Shown here in pieces: positions 38,470 through 50,800 of a stretch of 64,000 nucleotides of DNA. Made by a program: the position numbers and the translations under genes. The notes under the pieces were generated by a model, which did no database searches, was not told where the DNA came from, and saw nothing but the letters and a program-made list of their open reading frames with translations. Position 1 is the first letter of the stretch. Each line of letters begins with the position of its first letter. Where the stretch lies: the NCBI GenBank assembly GCA_013398015.1, contig VZRR01008008.1, positions 310,768 to 374,767 on the forward strand. Direction: 5' to 3'. The DNA is from Oreocharis arfaki. Taxonomy: Eukaryota; Chordata; Aves; Passeriformes; Paramythiidae.

Positions 38470-38640
38470 GGAGAGCAGAGTAAAAAATAACACCAGGGCT
38501 GTGGGCCTGAGCGACAGGCGGGACAGTGGCAGTGTCCACCGCAATTTAGGAAGGAGGTGGGGAGGGGGAGGAAGATTAAGAGCTCTGAGCTTGAGCTGAC
38601 AGCTCGACATCCAGGAGATGTCAGGGAGACAGGCAAGGTT
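38470..38640 (-). mobile_element. Decayed L2-like LINE reverse-transcriptase fragment, minus strand
   Basis: Translated on the minus strand with frameshifts, it shows DISWMSSCQLKLR from 38622 downward, then ELLIF in another frame, then PVAQAHSPGVIFYSALPL at about 38522-38470. These follow, in order and spacing, the thumb-side pattern of L2-group reverse transcriptases (WMSxxxLKLN..KTELLIF....VAQAxxLGVILDSSLS). The frame is broken by at least two indels and stops. The plus-strand hairpin GACATC-CAGGA-GATGTC at 38606-38622 is part of this conserved block. The frame breaks indicate an old insertion. Confidence 0.7.
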
Positions 38641-38734
38641 TTCGTCCGGACAGAGAGAGACAGGCCCGGATGATTGGATCAGACAACTGGGGGGACTGAT
38701 TTATGTGAGAAGATTAAAAGAGCTTCTTGTAAAT

Positions 38735-38978
38735 ATATGTATAGCTTGGCTAAGTGACACCTGAGGGGACAATAACTGCCTGCAAGTGTATGAAGGGTTC
38801 GGATACTGGAGCCAGGAGGAGGGGGAGGGAACAGTTTAGAAGTGTAGATGAGGATTTTGACTAGAGGCAGTGGAATAAGGTGGAGCAAACCTGGCTGTAT
38901 TGGCTCGTTAGGGAAGATCTCTCCCCTGGAAAACTGTGAAGATTCTTTGGTGAGTCTTAAGACCTGCATATCCACCTA
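38735..38978 (+). mobile_element. Old CR1/L3-like LINE 3' region, plus strand
   Basis: AGCTTGGCTAAGTGACACC, TGAGGGGACAATAACTGCC, GTATGAAGGGT, a GAGGAGGGGGAGGGAACAG stretch, and ACTAGAGGCAGTGGAATAAG follow the order of the conserved 3' coding and UTR part of ancient CR1/L3-type elements. Divergence is much higher than in the five younger CR1 tails. The terminal repeat is not recognisable. Confidence 0.65.
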
Positions 38979-41900
38979 GGTTCCTGTCTGCCTGTGATCA
39001 CAGGGTGCCTGGCAATCTGATGTGTGTCCTCACAGCACCCCAAGTGAGGAATTGTGCAATTATGGCACTTTGATACCTTGTGTGACCCTTGCTCTCTGAC
39101 TATCAAGGACCTAAGAAAGCACCTTATCTATTAGGCTCTTTCCTTGTATTTGTCTCTGTTTTAAAAGGTCATTCCTGCAGATAGTACAGAGGGATGGATG
39201 GGAACGAGGCCTAATGGGGCTCCTCCAGCCCACAGTTTGTGAGTTTTTCTCCACATGTTCCTTACAGCTTTTTAACTTATAAAGTTTTACTCTCTGCAAA
39301 GCTGAGGGAAGAAGCAGCAAGTATTAATTTGTTTCTGCTGGGCTCATCTATGGGCTGTGCAGTCCAGTGCCTTTTCTCTACCTTGTTGGGTATTTCAGAG
39401 GGAGATGGTGGGAATCTGCAGGAGGCAGCTCCAGAGCGAGCTGTCTGTTGGGAGACTCGATTTCCTGACACTGCTTACAGACTTTTTCAGGTCCCAAGTT
39501 TCTATTTATTTTGAGCAACATTGCTCAGAACACAAGAGGGTTTTTTAGGAACCTTGAACAGAGCACCAAGAAAAGTAAAAGAAATGAGCATAAAGTGGAT
39601 CCACCCCAATGTTTGTTATTGGATTTTCTGGTGGAGGTTCTGCTGTGATACCAGATGGGGGTTATATCCTCAGATAAATCTTTAAAAGAAAGAGCTCTAC
39701 TTCCAAAGTTAAATACCAGCTGTCTCCTTCTGTCTGAGCTCCCTTTCCATACCTATGCATGTCTGGCTGGTCTTTACATTGGTGTCCTAAGGAGATGAGA
39801 TTCATGTGGTGACACATTTGAGGGTCAATCTATCTCCATCCCTTCCAGTAGCTTTTAAGCCTATAAGCCAATTTTACACACATTGTTTGAGAAGAAGTGA
39901 TGTGAGAGATACTAAGTTCAAACTTTGTGAAAATGGGAAGTCATGTAGAAGGGATTGTAGCAGTGCTGCATCCCACTGCCACCACACTTGGGGCAAGGGC
40001 CATTGCAAGTCTTTAGCCTTTTCTAAATATATGGATGAATTTTTTAGATAGAGAGACATTAATGCAGCAGCAACAAACAAGCAAATAAATAAATGAAGAT
40101 GTAGTCAGATTCTTGCCCCCTAATAGACACTGGGAAATAGTTCCACAGAATGTAGGGCCATTGGAAACTAAGCTTTGTTAATAAATTGTCTGTCATTGCA
40201 AACTGCTCCATCCTCAGTGTGGGGCTGTACAGGTATCAGTGGGAGATGTGAATTGCTGGTGGCTGTTGCACCTCTTTCTGTGCATGAGGTTCTCAGGGTG
40301 TCATCCCTTACCAGTGCCAAACCAAGTCTCATTGTGCATTGGCAGTAAAAAATAACAGAGAACCAAATCATACAGAACCAAAATTCTTTTCCAGCTCTTC
40401 ATGCAGACTTTAGCTGCATTTTTATGGTGTAGCACTTCAGCAGAGACCAGAGGTCTCTGACCCTGTGCAGGTTTCCTTTTCCCTGCAAGGAGTTCATGTT
40501 TGACCTTGGCAGTCAAAGTTACAAGCAGAGCTCCCTGCTCTGACTTTCACTTCTGTTTCAGCAGGACCAAAATCGGTGGGGTCTTTCTGAATATTTCCCT
40601 CCTCACCCTATATTGCTGAAAATGAGCCTGAAGTGTTGACAGACAGCAGCACTCTAAGTGTGCAGGAATCCAACATAAACAGACTTGCTGGTTGTGTACT
40701 TGGACATGTTAAACGAGGTCCCTGCTTTGATCTTCCTTGCACTATCCTAAAGCCCAGCAAGCAAAGGCTAAGTAAACAGACCTTTGATTTCAGGGCTGTT
40801 TGGAGCAGAGGTCTTGTAAAACTTTTATCAATGGCAGAGCTGAGCTACTGAAGTCCCTCTTGGACTGTAGGTGCTGCAAGAGTAGCAGCGTGGTTTTACT
40901 GACCCTAACATCTCCCTGCTTCCCATAATGACAAACATCTGGGGATATGAGCCAGCTTCCTGTTGATGGTAATGTACCAGTTTCTCTAGGAGAGACACCT
41001 GCTTATAATCTCCTGTATAGTGAATGGAGCATAAACTATTTCAGATCCTACAGCTATTGGATCCCACAGCCAGTGTAGCCTTTTGTTAATGCATGTCATA
41101 AAGATGCTTAAATAAATCACATGGGACACATCCTTGGGAAACACTCATGTTACTAATCCTATGTGTTCCAACACTCCTGGGTCAAACCCCACAAAAACCA
41201 GTACTCTGGCTGAAATAGCCTGAATGTTACAAAAAATTGGATTTTATTTATTTACTTCCTGTTTTCAGAGCATTTAGTGGTTCCCCACGATCACAAAGGT
41301 CACAAATTGCCTTTCATGTTTAAATAAACAGGAGATTCTCCTTCAGGATTATGCCCTCAGAAAAGAGACAGTAAGAAAGAAGCACCTAATATCACAAGAT
41401 TTAAAAAATAAAATTGTGAATTCTGGCAAACTCCCCTCAATAGATGAAACACAGGAATTGGATTGGCCTCTGCTTTTGTCTAATTTAGTATTTTTCTCTG
41501 TCTTCTGGTGAATTATTTGAAGGAGGCTTTGTTTCCCTTATACTCACCATAGGAAAGTGACTTAGGAGAGTGACATCCTGCCAAGGTATTTTATTTTTTA
41601 GAAGCATTATCAAATTTTCATTGTTTTCAACACTAAAAACCACTGTACTTACAATAATGGAGTCCAAGCTTTTCCCAGTGGGCCAAAGCTCTGGACCCTA
41701 CTGGTGGAGCCATTTCAGGCAAAGCTTGACTGAGCTCAGGACCAAAAGTTAAAGCATTTTGCTCAGCCCTGCCAATGATTATTCCGTCATATCAAGATAA
41801 ATGCTAAATGACGAATTCATTGACCAGCTGCTCCATGCCAACAGTGCTCCTGCTGTACCTTCTGGAAATAAAGCTGAGATTGTTGGCTGAGTAAATTGTA

Positions 41901-42429
41901 AGTCAGAGTGCATCTAGTCCCTCTTGTCTTCTGCCCTCACACTTTTACAGCTTGGCCTTAAACAACGACCTTTCTTACATTGCCTGTTCTGCCTTAGTCA
42001 CGAACTGATCCTTTACTGTCTGTAAAACAATGCAGCACTGTTCTCCCTTCGGAAGTGAATTTTGTCTTTTGTCAAATAGTCACATCACTATTAGATAAGA
42101 AGTGTTTTTAACAGCCCTCTATTTGTTGCTGTTTGATGGCATTTCTTGATCCCTGGAGGGGTTTGCAGCGCTGTTTGTGATATACAGCAAATCGATTTTA
42201 CACATTTCCATCTTTTATCAATGAGTCTTCCAATGGGGTTTCACCGTAATCAGATTGGAGAATACCATGGCACAGACATTGGGAAGGGGTTGGAATTTAC
42301 ATGCGATAAAGATTAGGGGATTAGCGGCTGATTAGGAATGTGCTGATTTCTCCTGCCTCAGGTACAGCAAGGGATCGTGTCTGCTGTTCTCTGACCTTGG
42401 GTTTTGACCTCTTGACTCCTTGCTCAGAA
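38979..42429. other. FGFRL1: Intronic, no gene seen
   Basis: Ordinary AT-moderate DNA without a recognised repeat. The part from 42060 leading into the CpG-dense segment contains TAATCAGATTG and GGGATTAGCGGC motifs of homeodomain type. Confidence 0.5.
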
Positions 42430-42920
42430 ATGCCAGCGAGCAGCGCGGAGTGATTCCTGACATGGCTTCCCCCAGGAACAAGTTCAAGTCACTTCAGCAG
42501 TAAAACCTATTTCCATGAATGGGGGAGCTCAGAAACGTTTATGCGAGTGGACAAGCTGCTCGGATGTGCATCGGCCGGGGCAGGCTGGGCAGACAGGCTG
42601 TGGCAGCGCTTCAGTGTGCAGCCAGGAATTCCTGCTGACAGCTGATGCGCCGTGCGTGTGCCGCTACCCGCACGTGCGCGATGGGACGTGGGGCAGCTCC
42701 GCAGTCACGCGACGAGACACAATTTCTCCGTGCACGGCTTTTCCTAGATAGCGGCTGGGCTCTCCAGGTTTCTCCCCCTTCCACTTGCAGGAGGGTAGCT
42801 GGGGCTGCACATTACCAGACACTGAGGTAATAGGATTGCACATTAATTGATATTCCAGTGGCTCTATCTACCTGCTGCATATGATGTTACATTCCAGTGC
42901 GCAGCCCGCCAGCGGAATGG
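42430..42920. promoter_or_regulatory. CpG-dense segment, candidate intronic promoter or enhancer
   Basis: About 21 CpG dinucleotides lie within 42542-42752, roughly one per ten bases, where ordinary intron here has about one per hundred. Further CpGs cluster at 42437-42452 and 42900-42926. The dense part includes CCCGCACGTGCGCGATG, with an E-box/NRF1-like half pattern, and CACGCGACGAG. Downstream are ACATTCCAG at 42889 and GGAATGG at 42914, a pair of TEAD-type motifs. There is no TATA box and no convincing ORF. It may be an alternative FGFRL1 promoter, an antisense RNA promoter or a protected enhancer. Confidence 0.45.
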
Positions 42921-45900
42921 CGTCACTTGAAATCATGGAGCAATTGATGTCAGCAAAACTCCCATGTGTCTCTGTAGCTGCTGGAGTTTGGGCAGCTCAA
43001 ATGAAGCAACAGGCAGTGCTAAGAACAGGGGGTTGGTAGTTTGCTTAGGTGTCAAATAATAATTAGCACCATCTTGCTGCTGATGCAGACGTACAGGGAT
43101 AAAAGGCAGGCAGTGTGGGATCTTCAGCAAAGGAGAAGTATTTCCAAATCCTTTGGATAGTTTGAGGAATGTAAATGGATTTATATTTTAAAAATTTGGT
43201 TTCAGTCGTTCAATACTGGCAGATTATACCCACTGCTGGGTGCTGGTGTGCTAATACCTTCCATCCTGACACACACCATACTGGTGTGCAGTAGAGGTAT
43301 AGGAGGAAAACCTTCCTCCAGGTGATGTGAAGCAGCTTTTGAGCAGCAAGGGGTGCAGCAAACCTTTGGACCTACCAGATTAAATGCGTATCTGATTTTA
43401 TCTGATTTTAGAAGCTGAACAGTCCCAGGACTTTACAGCATAGCCTCTGGCAATCCTAGGTGGTGCAATTGGACATAATAAGTCTGACAGAACAACAAGT
43501 CTTCTCCCTCTCTTGATAGAAGTACTAATGAAGCTAGGTCGGAGTGCACTAACCCTGTACAAAGCAGAGGAGGAGCAGAGGAAGTGGGTCTGTTTGAACC
43601 TCTTCCAGGTGCAGGCAGGCTGCAGAAAGCTGAACTTGGCTCTCTGTAGGCGAGTGTATCATGGGTTTTTCCACAGGTAGTGTGTGCTTCAGTGTCTGAA
43701 GAGCAGGAACCAGATGGGAATGCTGTAAGAATTCAGTGATAGTTTCCCTAAGCAGGAGACTTGGTGGCTCTTGAGTTTAAATGTGAGTTTTCGATGAATC
43801 GACCTTGTGAAAATTTTATTTTAAAGTGCATTTAAGTTTTTTCACCTCCTGGAAGAGATGTAGAGTCTAAGTCAGCCTGTGGAATGGCACAGCAGGAACA
43901 AATCTTCAAAGTAAAATATTTGGTGCTGAGGAGGTGATGTTCACACTAAAGGCATTTTGGGAGTTTATTCTGGATCAGCTCCAGTCTGGTCACGTAGATT
44001 GAGTGCTTGTTAATGGAAATGCCAGAGCACAGCTTCTGCTTTTGTTTTACCAGAGACCCAGGCAGCAATTGCTGACTGTGTCTGCATTAGCAAAAGATGG
44101 GGTTTGGTAAGATTGGATCTATAAAAAAACATTTGGTGTTGAGGAGGTAGCACCCCAGTTTCAGAGGAATGTTTCACTTCCAAATAGCTTTAGTCTTGTC
44201 CTGAGAACTAAATGCCCCTTGCAGCTCAATTTCGTACCAAAGCAGCTCAGTCCATGTGCACCAAAACAGCTCCATGATGCGAAGCAAAGTATAATTGGTA
44301 GTGAAGATCAAAATATTCATTTTAAAGCATGTCTCTGGGCCAGGTTAAGACACTGATGTAAGCGTATGTAAGGTAGAGCTTTATGATGACAGTTTAATTT
44401 GGAGAGAAAGAGCCAGCTCCCATCACACCTACCATGAACTGGAGGTTTTGGTAGGGCAACCATGAATGGTTTCAGGCAGATTTTAAAATACTCTTGTCTG
44501 AGAAGGTGTGTTGCATTTTTCTTTTGGAGCAAGATAGGTTTTTTTACTTTTAATTTTTCTTCCAGAGCAAGACAAGTTATATATATAAATATACACATAC
44601 ATATATTAAAAATATACTTTATTTTATTACTGTCCAAAATTAAAACTGTTTTCGTATTTTAGGAGCACAGCAACCAATTAAAAAATATTACCATTCCTTA
44701 ATAAATATACTTTTAAAATTACAGCTTTTTTGTTTGCGTGTGTTTTATTTTGATTGGCCAAAATTATTACACAAAATATTTCTCAGGCTAAAAAGGGGAG
44801 AAAACAAGGCAAATGTCTTTGAGAGAAAGCCGGGTAAAGTCTTGGTTCTTGACAATAGTGTAATTTTCTCATAGAGAAACAGTTCTGCCAAAGGCTCCAT
44901 ACCAAGCCTGCTATGCAGCCATTCAGCTGGAAATGCTTTCTGTTCTAGAGAAGCCTCTGAAAATATCTCCAGTTCTTAAATACCACAATGTTTATCTCTT
45001 TGTGGTCACCATCAAACAGTTGTTACCACGCTTTTGTGGTGACCAAACATAGAAGCCCCCAGAGGCGAGGGCAGAGGAAAGGGAGGGCTGAGAGCAGTCT
45101 TGCCATGCAGGGCACTGCCACTGATTGCCCAACAGCAGAAGGCTTAGGGCTATTTTGGCAGTGTCTCGTGATTGAGAGTGAGTGTTCAAGATGGTTTTTT
45201 TCTGAGTCCTTAGTGCACACATCACACCTTTCCCATCCTCGGTTTTGGGAAAGGCCACTAGAAACCAGCATTGGATGGAAGAGTTTAAAGTCTTCTCCCC
45301 TTTCATCCCTTAGAGCAAATTCTGGTAAAAAAAGATTTTTAAGAATATTTTGAGGAAACCCAAATCCTTGGATACGAATTAAAAGGCTCTTGTGTCAGTC
45401 AATGGCTGAAAACTTGCTGCTGTGGACTAGCAGGAAGGCAAACCAGCTATTTAAAGGTCTGTGTTCCCATCGTTCCCGTGTATGGCACAGAGTCAACCGT
45501 CGTGGTTTCTGTTTTCCTGCAGACATAGCAATGACACTTACAATTTCCTGCTTGCACAGTGCTCACACAAGCGCCTGTCTATAAGGGAAACGTCTAATTA
45601 CTTATTAAATCCTGCACCGTGCTCAGACTGGGTTAAATATTGACTACCAAAGTTCAAGGGGAACTCATGTTACCAAATGTGAACTTGGGCATTCTGTTTT
45701 CTAGGAGCTGTTCAGGTAAAATGGATGGGTGACAAAATGCTGCATGCAGGGAGGAGGGACAAAGAAGGGGACAAAAATCAGAGCAGGTTGGCTCAGAAGT
45801 AAACACGTATCTTTGGAGCCTTGGGATTTGGAATGTGGTTGCTGTTGGTGGCTTGAAGGGGAGTTTTGTTACAAAAAAAAGTGAATAAAACTGAGGCTTG

Positions 45901-46307
45901 CAGAGTGTTTGGTTTGTTTTACTGAAAGTCTTGGAGATGTGGGCGATTTGGCTGGAAAATCCACTGGGCTTGTGAAGCAGGATTTGCATGGTTGGGAAAC
46001 AGTTGGAAGGGCATAGTACAATGATATTTATGTTAAAATTTGGGTAGATCCACCCCAGGAGGTAATTCAGGGCTGCCTGACTGCATTGTTTCCCAGACAT
46101 TGTGGGAAGCAAACAAATGCCTTGTGTTGGCAAGAATGGTGCCTCTGTGACCTGTGGTGGAGATGCTGGAGGTTTGGGTTAGGTTTGGAGAGGGCGTGTT
46201 GGGGCTATGGAATTTCAGTTGAGTTCTGGATCCTCCCTCAAGCCAGAAGTTTTGTAGCTTTCTTCCAGAGTTAGTCAGTTTGTCCTTCCTTGAAACAGGA
46301 GACTAAA

Positions 46308-46354
46308 ATTTAAAAAAAAAAGAAAACAAAAAACCAAAAACAAACCAAAAAAGA
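46308..46354 (+). repeat. A-rich (CAAAAA)-like stretch
   Basis: An imperfect A-rich run with C and G interruptions (AAAACAAAAAACC, AAAAACAAACC) over about 46 bp. Other A-tracts of note are 23314-23334 and 60286-60298. Confidence 0.8.
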
Positions 46355-46937
46355 GTCTTCTAATTTTAGAACCTTGAAATAATGTTTTAAGGCCATTTCT
46401 TTTGAAAAAATGCCCAACAGATTAGATACGCCATTATTTAGATGGGCTTGCCTTCTCGAATGGGAATGGAAGAGGTAGATTGTGCGGATGTGTGTGCCAA
46501 CACACCTTTGTTGTACTTACCTCTTCTCTACAAAAGGTTTTGTGGTTATCCATTGAGCTGCATACCTGGACTGCGCTGTCAGTATAATTTTAGCATTTGA
46601 GTAGAAATATTAGTCCTCTTCTTTGGCCCACACTAAGCCCACTGGCAGCACTTGAGAAACAATAAATAATATCTTTTCTTCCACACTAGAAACTTTCCAG
46701 CGTATGAAGTCCGTTTCTTCAAAAGTAATTTGAAGTAATCCTAACTCTCCTTTGCGTTTGCTACCTCGAAACCTAAAGGATAAAGTTACTATTTTTTGCT
46801 GCTGAAAAAATGTTTGGCAACAATTGAAACTGAATGTCACCCATGCACATTTAATTTAATAAGATGGTAATTTCATGTTAAATAAATACCAACTGACTAT
46901 TGAAAACATATGCTCAAAGGATTTAGAAACCACGTAA

Positions 46938-46951
46938 GAGATACGTATCTC
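46938..46951. repeat. Perfect 14-bp palindrome
   Basis: GAGATACGTATCTC is its own reverse complement. It sits in AT-rich DNA with many TAAT and ATAAA motifs. This could be a dimeric binding site or chance. Confidence 0.6.
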
Positions 46952-47542
46952 ATCTACTGTTGTTTAACTGCAATAAATCGAAGCAATAATCAAGTGCCAA
47001 TTGTTTAACATACAATAACTATTTTATTAAATGTCGGTGAAATGTGTATGCAGGGCACTTAATTAAATGGAACATGTTCCCAAATATTCTATTTTTGTAA
47101 GGTTTGGAACATCTAGAGTAGGAAATTTACTGGCAGCCTTCACCCAAGGGATTAGTTATTACTCATGTAAAAATATGGCAGGCACTTTTTGTGCTATCAA
47201 TAAATATCCATTTCATCAGGAAAGCAACTCCTACCACAGAGGTAGGGAGGAAGGAGAAAATATGGCACTTAACTTGCTGTAAAATGGATCTGTGAAGCTG
47301 TTTTCTCCATCAGGTTGTTGGGCTGAGCCGTGCAGCCCAAGCCTGGAGCTTTCTCGTGCAAACAGTCCACGATTTCCAAATCTAGGCCTGACCAGCCTCC
47401 GGGGCTGGTCAGCAAATACTTGTGGTGGTTTTTGTGTTCCTTGCTCAGAGTCTTTGTTCTACAGAGATGCTGTTGGTTTTTTCTTTAATCCTTTGATTGT
47501 TTTTGATAAGCATTGTTTTTGTCTGTGGGCGCCTATGTTTTC

Positions 47543-47880
47543 AAGCCAAGAAGGACCCATTAGCTCATCTAATCTGATCTTCTCATGTCACATACCAAAG
47601 CATTTGGACCAGTTACCCCCAGGCTGACCCCTACTTTACTTGGCTAGCACATACCTTTTGGAAATGCAGACTGTTTTGTTTTGAAAATATGAAAAGATGT
47701 TGGATTCACCAGCCCTTTGAACTACTTATTCCATTAGTTAATGGGATACATGGGCAACACATTCATCCTTTTATCTCTCTCAAAAAGCATTTTTATCAGT
47801 TCTGCTCTCCATGTAATGGCTTCCAACTGTGCAGAGAGCCAAGAGTTCCTCTCATTCAGGAACACCTACTCGTGTTGATT
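47543..47880 (-). mobile_element. Ancient CR1/L3-like LINE 3' region, minus strand
   Basis: AAGAAGGACCCATTAGCTC, ATCTAATCTGATCTTCTC, CCAGTTACCCCC, a segment around AGCACATACCTTTTGGAAAT, GATGTTGGATTCACCAGCC, CTTATTCCATTAGTTAATGG and GGCTTCCAACTGTGCAGAG keep the order of an old reptile and bird CR1/L3-type 3' end in antisense. It is much more diverged than the CR1 tails elsewhere in the window. The ends are approximate. Confidence 0.7.
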
Positions 47881-50800
47881 GAAACTGTTCTCATTATTGC
47901 TTTGTAAAGCCTTCCCTGTGGGATTTGCTCCTTGGTAGAGTTTGTCCTAGCAGAGCAAGGCCTCTTTCCATTGATCCATCACTACAACCTGAATGCCAAT
48001 ACAAATAATGGTAATAATGATATGCAGAGAGTATGAGGGCGTAATCCTCATGTTGGTCTTGCAGAGAGTGTTAAACTATTGTAGAAAAGGTTAAACTTCT
48101 ACTGTAAGCAGGAGTTGTCCAGCCCAGGTTTGTAGCAGCAGATACTGCAAGGTAGGCAACTCTGGGTGCATGTTTCGAACATGGCTTTTAGGTGGTCCTT
48201 TCCAGCTGCCTGTGTTTGTTTTGAAGCATGGGGAAAGCTGAAGGAAATCCTCTTTGCTGTGAACCCCCCTGGCAGTAAAGACTTGGGAAGCTCAGGTTTT
48301 ACAGTGATGAGTATAGTGAAGGCCAAGTGTTGCCTCAAGTTTTGGTGTAAGAGATTGTGTTCACACCAAATGATCAGTTTGGTTGGTGACCTTTGTCCAA
48401 CTCCTTCATCTCACTGTTGTAATGAAAGATTCCTGTGCATAGCTGTATTTCCCTTGTAGGATGCACACTGTGTGCGGTATGCCAGCCCCTCATGCCAATT
48501 CTATGTGTTGATGGGTTGTTTGGGTGCTTCATCATAAATGACTTTGCTAATTTGCTAACACAGCACTTCAGAAGAAATCTTATCTACATGGAAAGTGAAT
48601 GTGTTTGGTATTTAATAATAAAATATACATAACCCATGGGGCTCTTAAAACTTATTTAACTTCTTTATAAACTTTACAATACAGTATGTGGATATTATAA
48701 ATTACTTTCCATTCCAAGAAACTGTCCAGGCTTGTTGACCTTCCTTGGAATTTCCTCTTTGTAATTATGTTTAATGTGTTAATAAAGTTCACTTTGAACT
48801 GTATGATGGCAAATGGTCTCATAGGACGTGGGTCAGTGCTGGTGCGTTCACCATATGTGAAGCTTGATGTTAGTGTGCAGTTTAGTTGAAGGAATAGCAA
48901 GGCTAGGTCCAAACAATTGTAGAATCAGTATCTCCTCCCCAGGTTAGCAGTAAAAAGGGGTTCATGGAAAGTTAGGAATGTGGAGTGGGAAATCATTTAG
49001 CTTTCACTGCTAGGTGTTACTAAATTATAGTACTGGGTTTGAGTCACTATCAAAACACCATATATCTAGAGGGTTTTCACACAGAGCTGTAAATCATGTT
49101 TACTACATGTATGAGTTGAATGAGTGCATGAACTTTGCAATGCGGCCCAGGAAAATATAATTACATGTGTGTGTGTTTTTGACTGTGAGAAATATGGACA
49201 GGAAGATCCAGCCTATTCCACTGTTGTGTCTTAAATACACTTCTAGAAATTTTTTTTTGCTGCTTCCCGGAAATAGGTATTTGCTAAAGCAAAGAGGCTT
49301 TCTTGGGTTTTACATAACTCTTTTTGCCAAGAAATGGCAACCGCTATCCTTTCCCAAGGCACTGGGGAGGAGAGCAGGAATGCTAGTAAAGCAGTGTCAG
49401 CAGCAGAGCAGCAAGTGGGGCTCTTCTGTGGTGTAGGATAGTGGATATAAATTGAAAATTGCCCAGCTGTTCAGTAAGACAGGTGTAGGGTCTGTCTTTT
49501 ATATAATGGAACAGAATGGAGATTCCAGTTGCTTGTATTTGTAAATGAGGCAAATAAATCTGCACACTTGTCTGCATGTATATGAGCAGAAATATTTAAA
49601 ACAAATGAGGTGATCATAGCATTTCCTTGTTAATGTTTGACTGGGTTTATATGATCTTAAACAGAAAACCTGGCATCTGGCTGGGCTTGTTGGTTTCTTT
49701 CTGAGTGTGTTTATATGTGTTTGCGAATGGGGAAACTACAAGCAAGAAAATAACTTGGTGGAAAATGTACGTTCTGGATTGTTTAAATTATATTTTAAGC
49801 CTGATTGCACCCTGGCCCTTGGAACTCCAGGCATGATCCCTGCTAGTAACTAAAATAATTTGAATGTTATGGGGCAAAGTTATATTTAGTTTGTATTTGG
49901 AGAAAGAATAACAACGAAGCACGGGGGGAGGCAGCTGCATTCTCATCACTTCTTCCCAAGTCACATCCGTGGATGTCAAACCCCACCCTTCCCCCTCAGC
50001 CAGAGTATTAAGAAATTATTCTCTCAGATTATTGCGTTGAAGACAAGGGGGACTGAAGAAAACTTGCCCCCACTGGGCTTGTGTCGAGCTGGGGCTTAGC
50101 TTCCTGAGAGAGCTCCTTCTGTTCAGGCAGGCTATGGAACCAGCTGCACCCTCTCCACTGTGGTGGGGCTTAAAAGCAGTGCCCCGTGGCCACAGAGAGC
50201 TGTCCTTGCCTGGTGGAAAAATGCAAGAGTTCCCTCTCCCTTCCTGACTACAAAAATGCCTAAAAATCTTGGATGGAATATCTACCTAGGGCCTTGTTTT
50301 CATGCCCTTCTCCCATATCCTATGAAAAAATACTGCAGGGAATAATTGCTGTGTCCAGGAGCATCACAGATTGGAGATTCGCAGCACTTTAAAAAGGCTG
50401 ATGTTTCCATGAATCACTGCCTAATGGATAAGAAATTGCGGGGAGCCCAGTGTAGGGACTCCCCCAGGGTTTACACTCAGGGCCAGAGGGCACTTCCTGC
50501 TACTCCACCTTGAAAAGATCCAGTCTTGAGCTTTGGCCTGTGAGTGCAGGCACATGGCAGTTCACAGGATAACTCTCTAGCCAGAGAGATGATATATAAT
50601 TGCATTAATTTTGCATTGGTAAATATATGAACTCGCTCTTTAACAGTCCAGTTCAATGAAATGTTTTCAGGTTTGAGAACGATCCCTTATGGTGTTGCTC
50701 TCCTGTACTTGGGGTGTTGCCCTGCCCACAAACAAGGCAAGAACAGCGCTGTAGCCAGCAGCCGTAGGGTATGACACTCAATTAGATCATTCCTGCTCAC

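Larger units (their letters stand above)
42921..47542. other. FGFRL1: Intronic, AT-rich parts
   Basis: An AT repeat-like stretch is at 44578-44625, and a motif ATTTGGTGYTGAGGAGGT occurs twice about 210 bp apart (43919 and 44130). The stretch 46740-47240 is AT-rich with many TAAT-type motifs. No exon was found. Confidence 0.5.

Noticed and set aside
38286..38636. Minus-strand open frames of 116 and 161 codons at 37894-38636
   Set aside because: The minus strand is pyrimidine-rich here, which suppresses stop codons. The readable part is a broken L2-like fragment, not a gene.
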